Below are positions 6,979 through 7,334 of a stretch of DNA of 7,334 nucleotides, piece after piece. The position numbers and the translations under genes were made by a program. Numbering within the stretch: position 1 is the first letter of the stretch; each line of letters starts with the position of its first letter. This DNA is from Ghiorsea sp. (GTDB lineage: Bacteria > Pseudomonadota > Zetaproteobacteria > Mariprofundales > Mariprofundaceae): the NCBI GenBank assembly GCA_027053695.1, contig JALUHL010000207.1:1-7334 (forward strand), given 5' to 3'. The notes under the pieces were generated by a model that saw nothing but the letters and a program-made list of their open reading frames with translations, searched no databases and was not told the origin of the DNA.

Positions 6979-7334
6979 TTAGCCATGTTGGGATAGAAAG
7001 CGCTCGGCATCTAGAGCTGCTTTGCAACCTTCGCCTGCCGAAGTAATGGCTTGGCGATAGACTGGGTCTGCAATATCACCCGCAGCAAACACACCATCTA
7101 CTGATGTGGCAGTGCTCTTACCTTGGGTGATGATATAACCTGTATCATCCGTTTTTAGCTGACCTTGGGCGAAATCAGAGTTGGGTTTGTGCCCGATAGC
7201 AATAAACACACCCATGACTGCGAGCTCTTCAGTGGAATCATCCAACGTAGAGCGCAGGCGAGCCCCTGTAACGCCAGTATCATCACCCAAGACTTCATCT
7301 AAGACACTGTTCCACTTGATAGATACATTATCCA
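6979..7334 (-). CDS. trxB: Thioredoxin reductase, C-terminal part (5' end beyond window)
   Basis: Thioredoxin reductase is a cytoplasmic NADPH-dependent FAD flavoenzyme that reduces thioredoxin. The last 117 residues are visible; the frame stays open to the window edge, continuing upstream of the first in-frame start-like codon (TTG at 7290). The fragment reads [14 protein letters not shown], then GVTGARLR, then the [11 protein letters not shown] segment, then the FAD-binding signature GVFAAGDI, and ends with the family hallmark [12 protein letters not shown] followed by ALDAERFL. These match the C-terminal third of E. coli TrxB closely. The redox-active CxxC and both Rossmann glycine motifs would lie upstream, outside the window, so catalytic competence cannot be checked. 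It ends in TAA, six bases before the ATG of the histidine kinase gene, which suggests co-transcription and translational coupling. The identification is secure. Confidence 0.96.
   Translation of the reverse strand, partial: DNVSIKWNSVLDEVLGDDTGVTGARLRSTLDDSTEELAVMGVFIAIGHKPNSDFAQGQLKTDDTGYIITQGKSTATSVDGVFAAGDIADPVYRQAITSAGEGCKAALDAERFLSQHG

Noticed and set aside
6767..7027. Minus-strand frame spanning the trxB/kinase junction
   Set aside because: It is out of frame with both trxB and the kinase, both of which are solidly identified, and has no family resemblance.
1..7334. tRNA, rRNA, CRISPR, insertion sequence or phage features
   Set aside because: Nothing of the kind is seen: coding genes fill almost the whole window, with no repeat array, terminal inverted repeats or transposase motif.

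Overview
The window is a compact stretch of a proteobacterial-type chromosome. All seven genes lie on the minus strand, so transcription runs from position 7334 towards 1. In that order they are: the 3' part of trxB (thioredoxin reductase), a membrane-anchored hybrid histidine kinase with a receiver domain, ndk, lysS, a small two-CBS-domain protein, a NhaD/ArsB-type ion permease, and lolC (lipoprotein-releasing permease). The last 13 bases hold a ribosome binding site for a further gene on the same strand, probably lolD. A Lol system implies a Gram-negative cell with an outer membrane. The moderately AT-rich composition and the gene set fit a marine or environmental proteobacterium. A Zetaproteobacterium or gammaproteobacterium is possible, but this is a guess; no rRNA or other decisive marker is present.

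Layout. Gene gaps are 6 bp (trxB/kinase), 87 bp (kinase/ndk), 4 bp (ndk/lysS), 32 bp (lysS/CBS), an 8 bp overlap (CBS/permease), and 6 bp (permease/lolC, using the ATG start). The only sizeable non-coding stretch is 5071-5157. It carries a good sigma70-like promoter and the ndk ribosome binding site, so I read the window as two transcription units: trxB-kinase, and ndk-lysS-CBS-nhaD-lolC-(lolD). The plus-strand reading frames have no recognisable protein content and are shadows.

How the genes work together. Most are housekeeping genes: redox maintenance (TrxB), NTP balance (Ndk), lysyl-tRNA supply (LysS) and outer-membrane lipoprotein export (LolC with LolD). Two parts are accessory. One is the CckA-like hybrid kinase coupled to trxB. 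The other is the CBS/permease pair, which overlaps by 8 bp and sits between lysS and lolC, genes that are adjacent in some other proteobacteria. I infer that the CBS protein may be a nucleotide-sensing regulator acting in trans on the ion transporter. This is the most interesting lead here, but nothing in the window is clearly a wholly new system.
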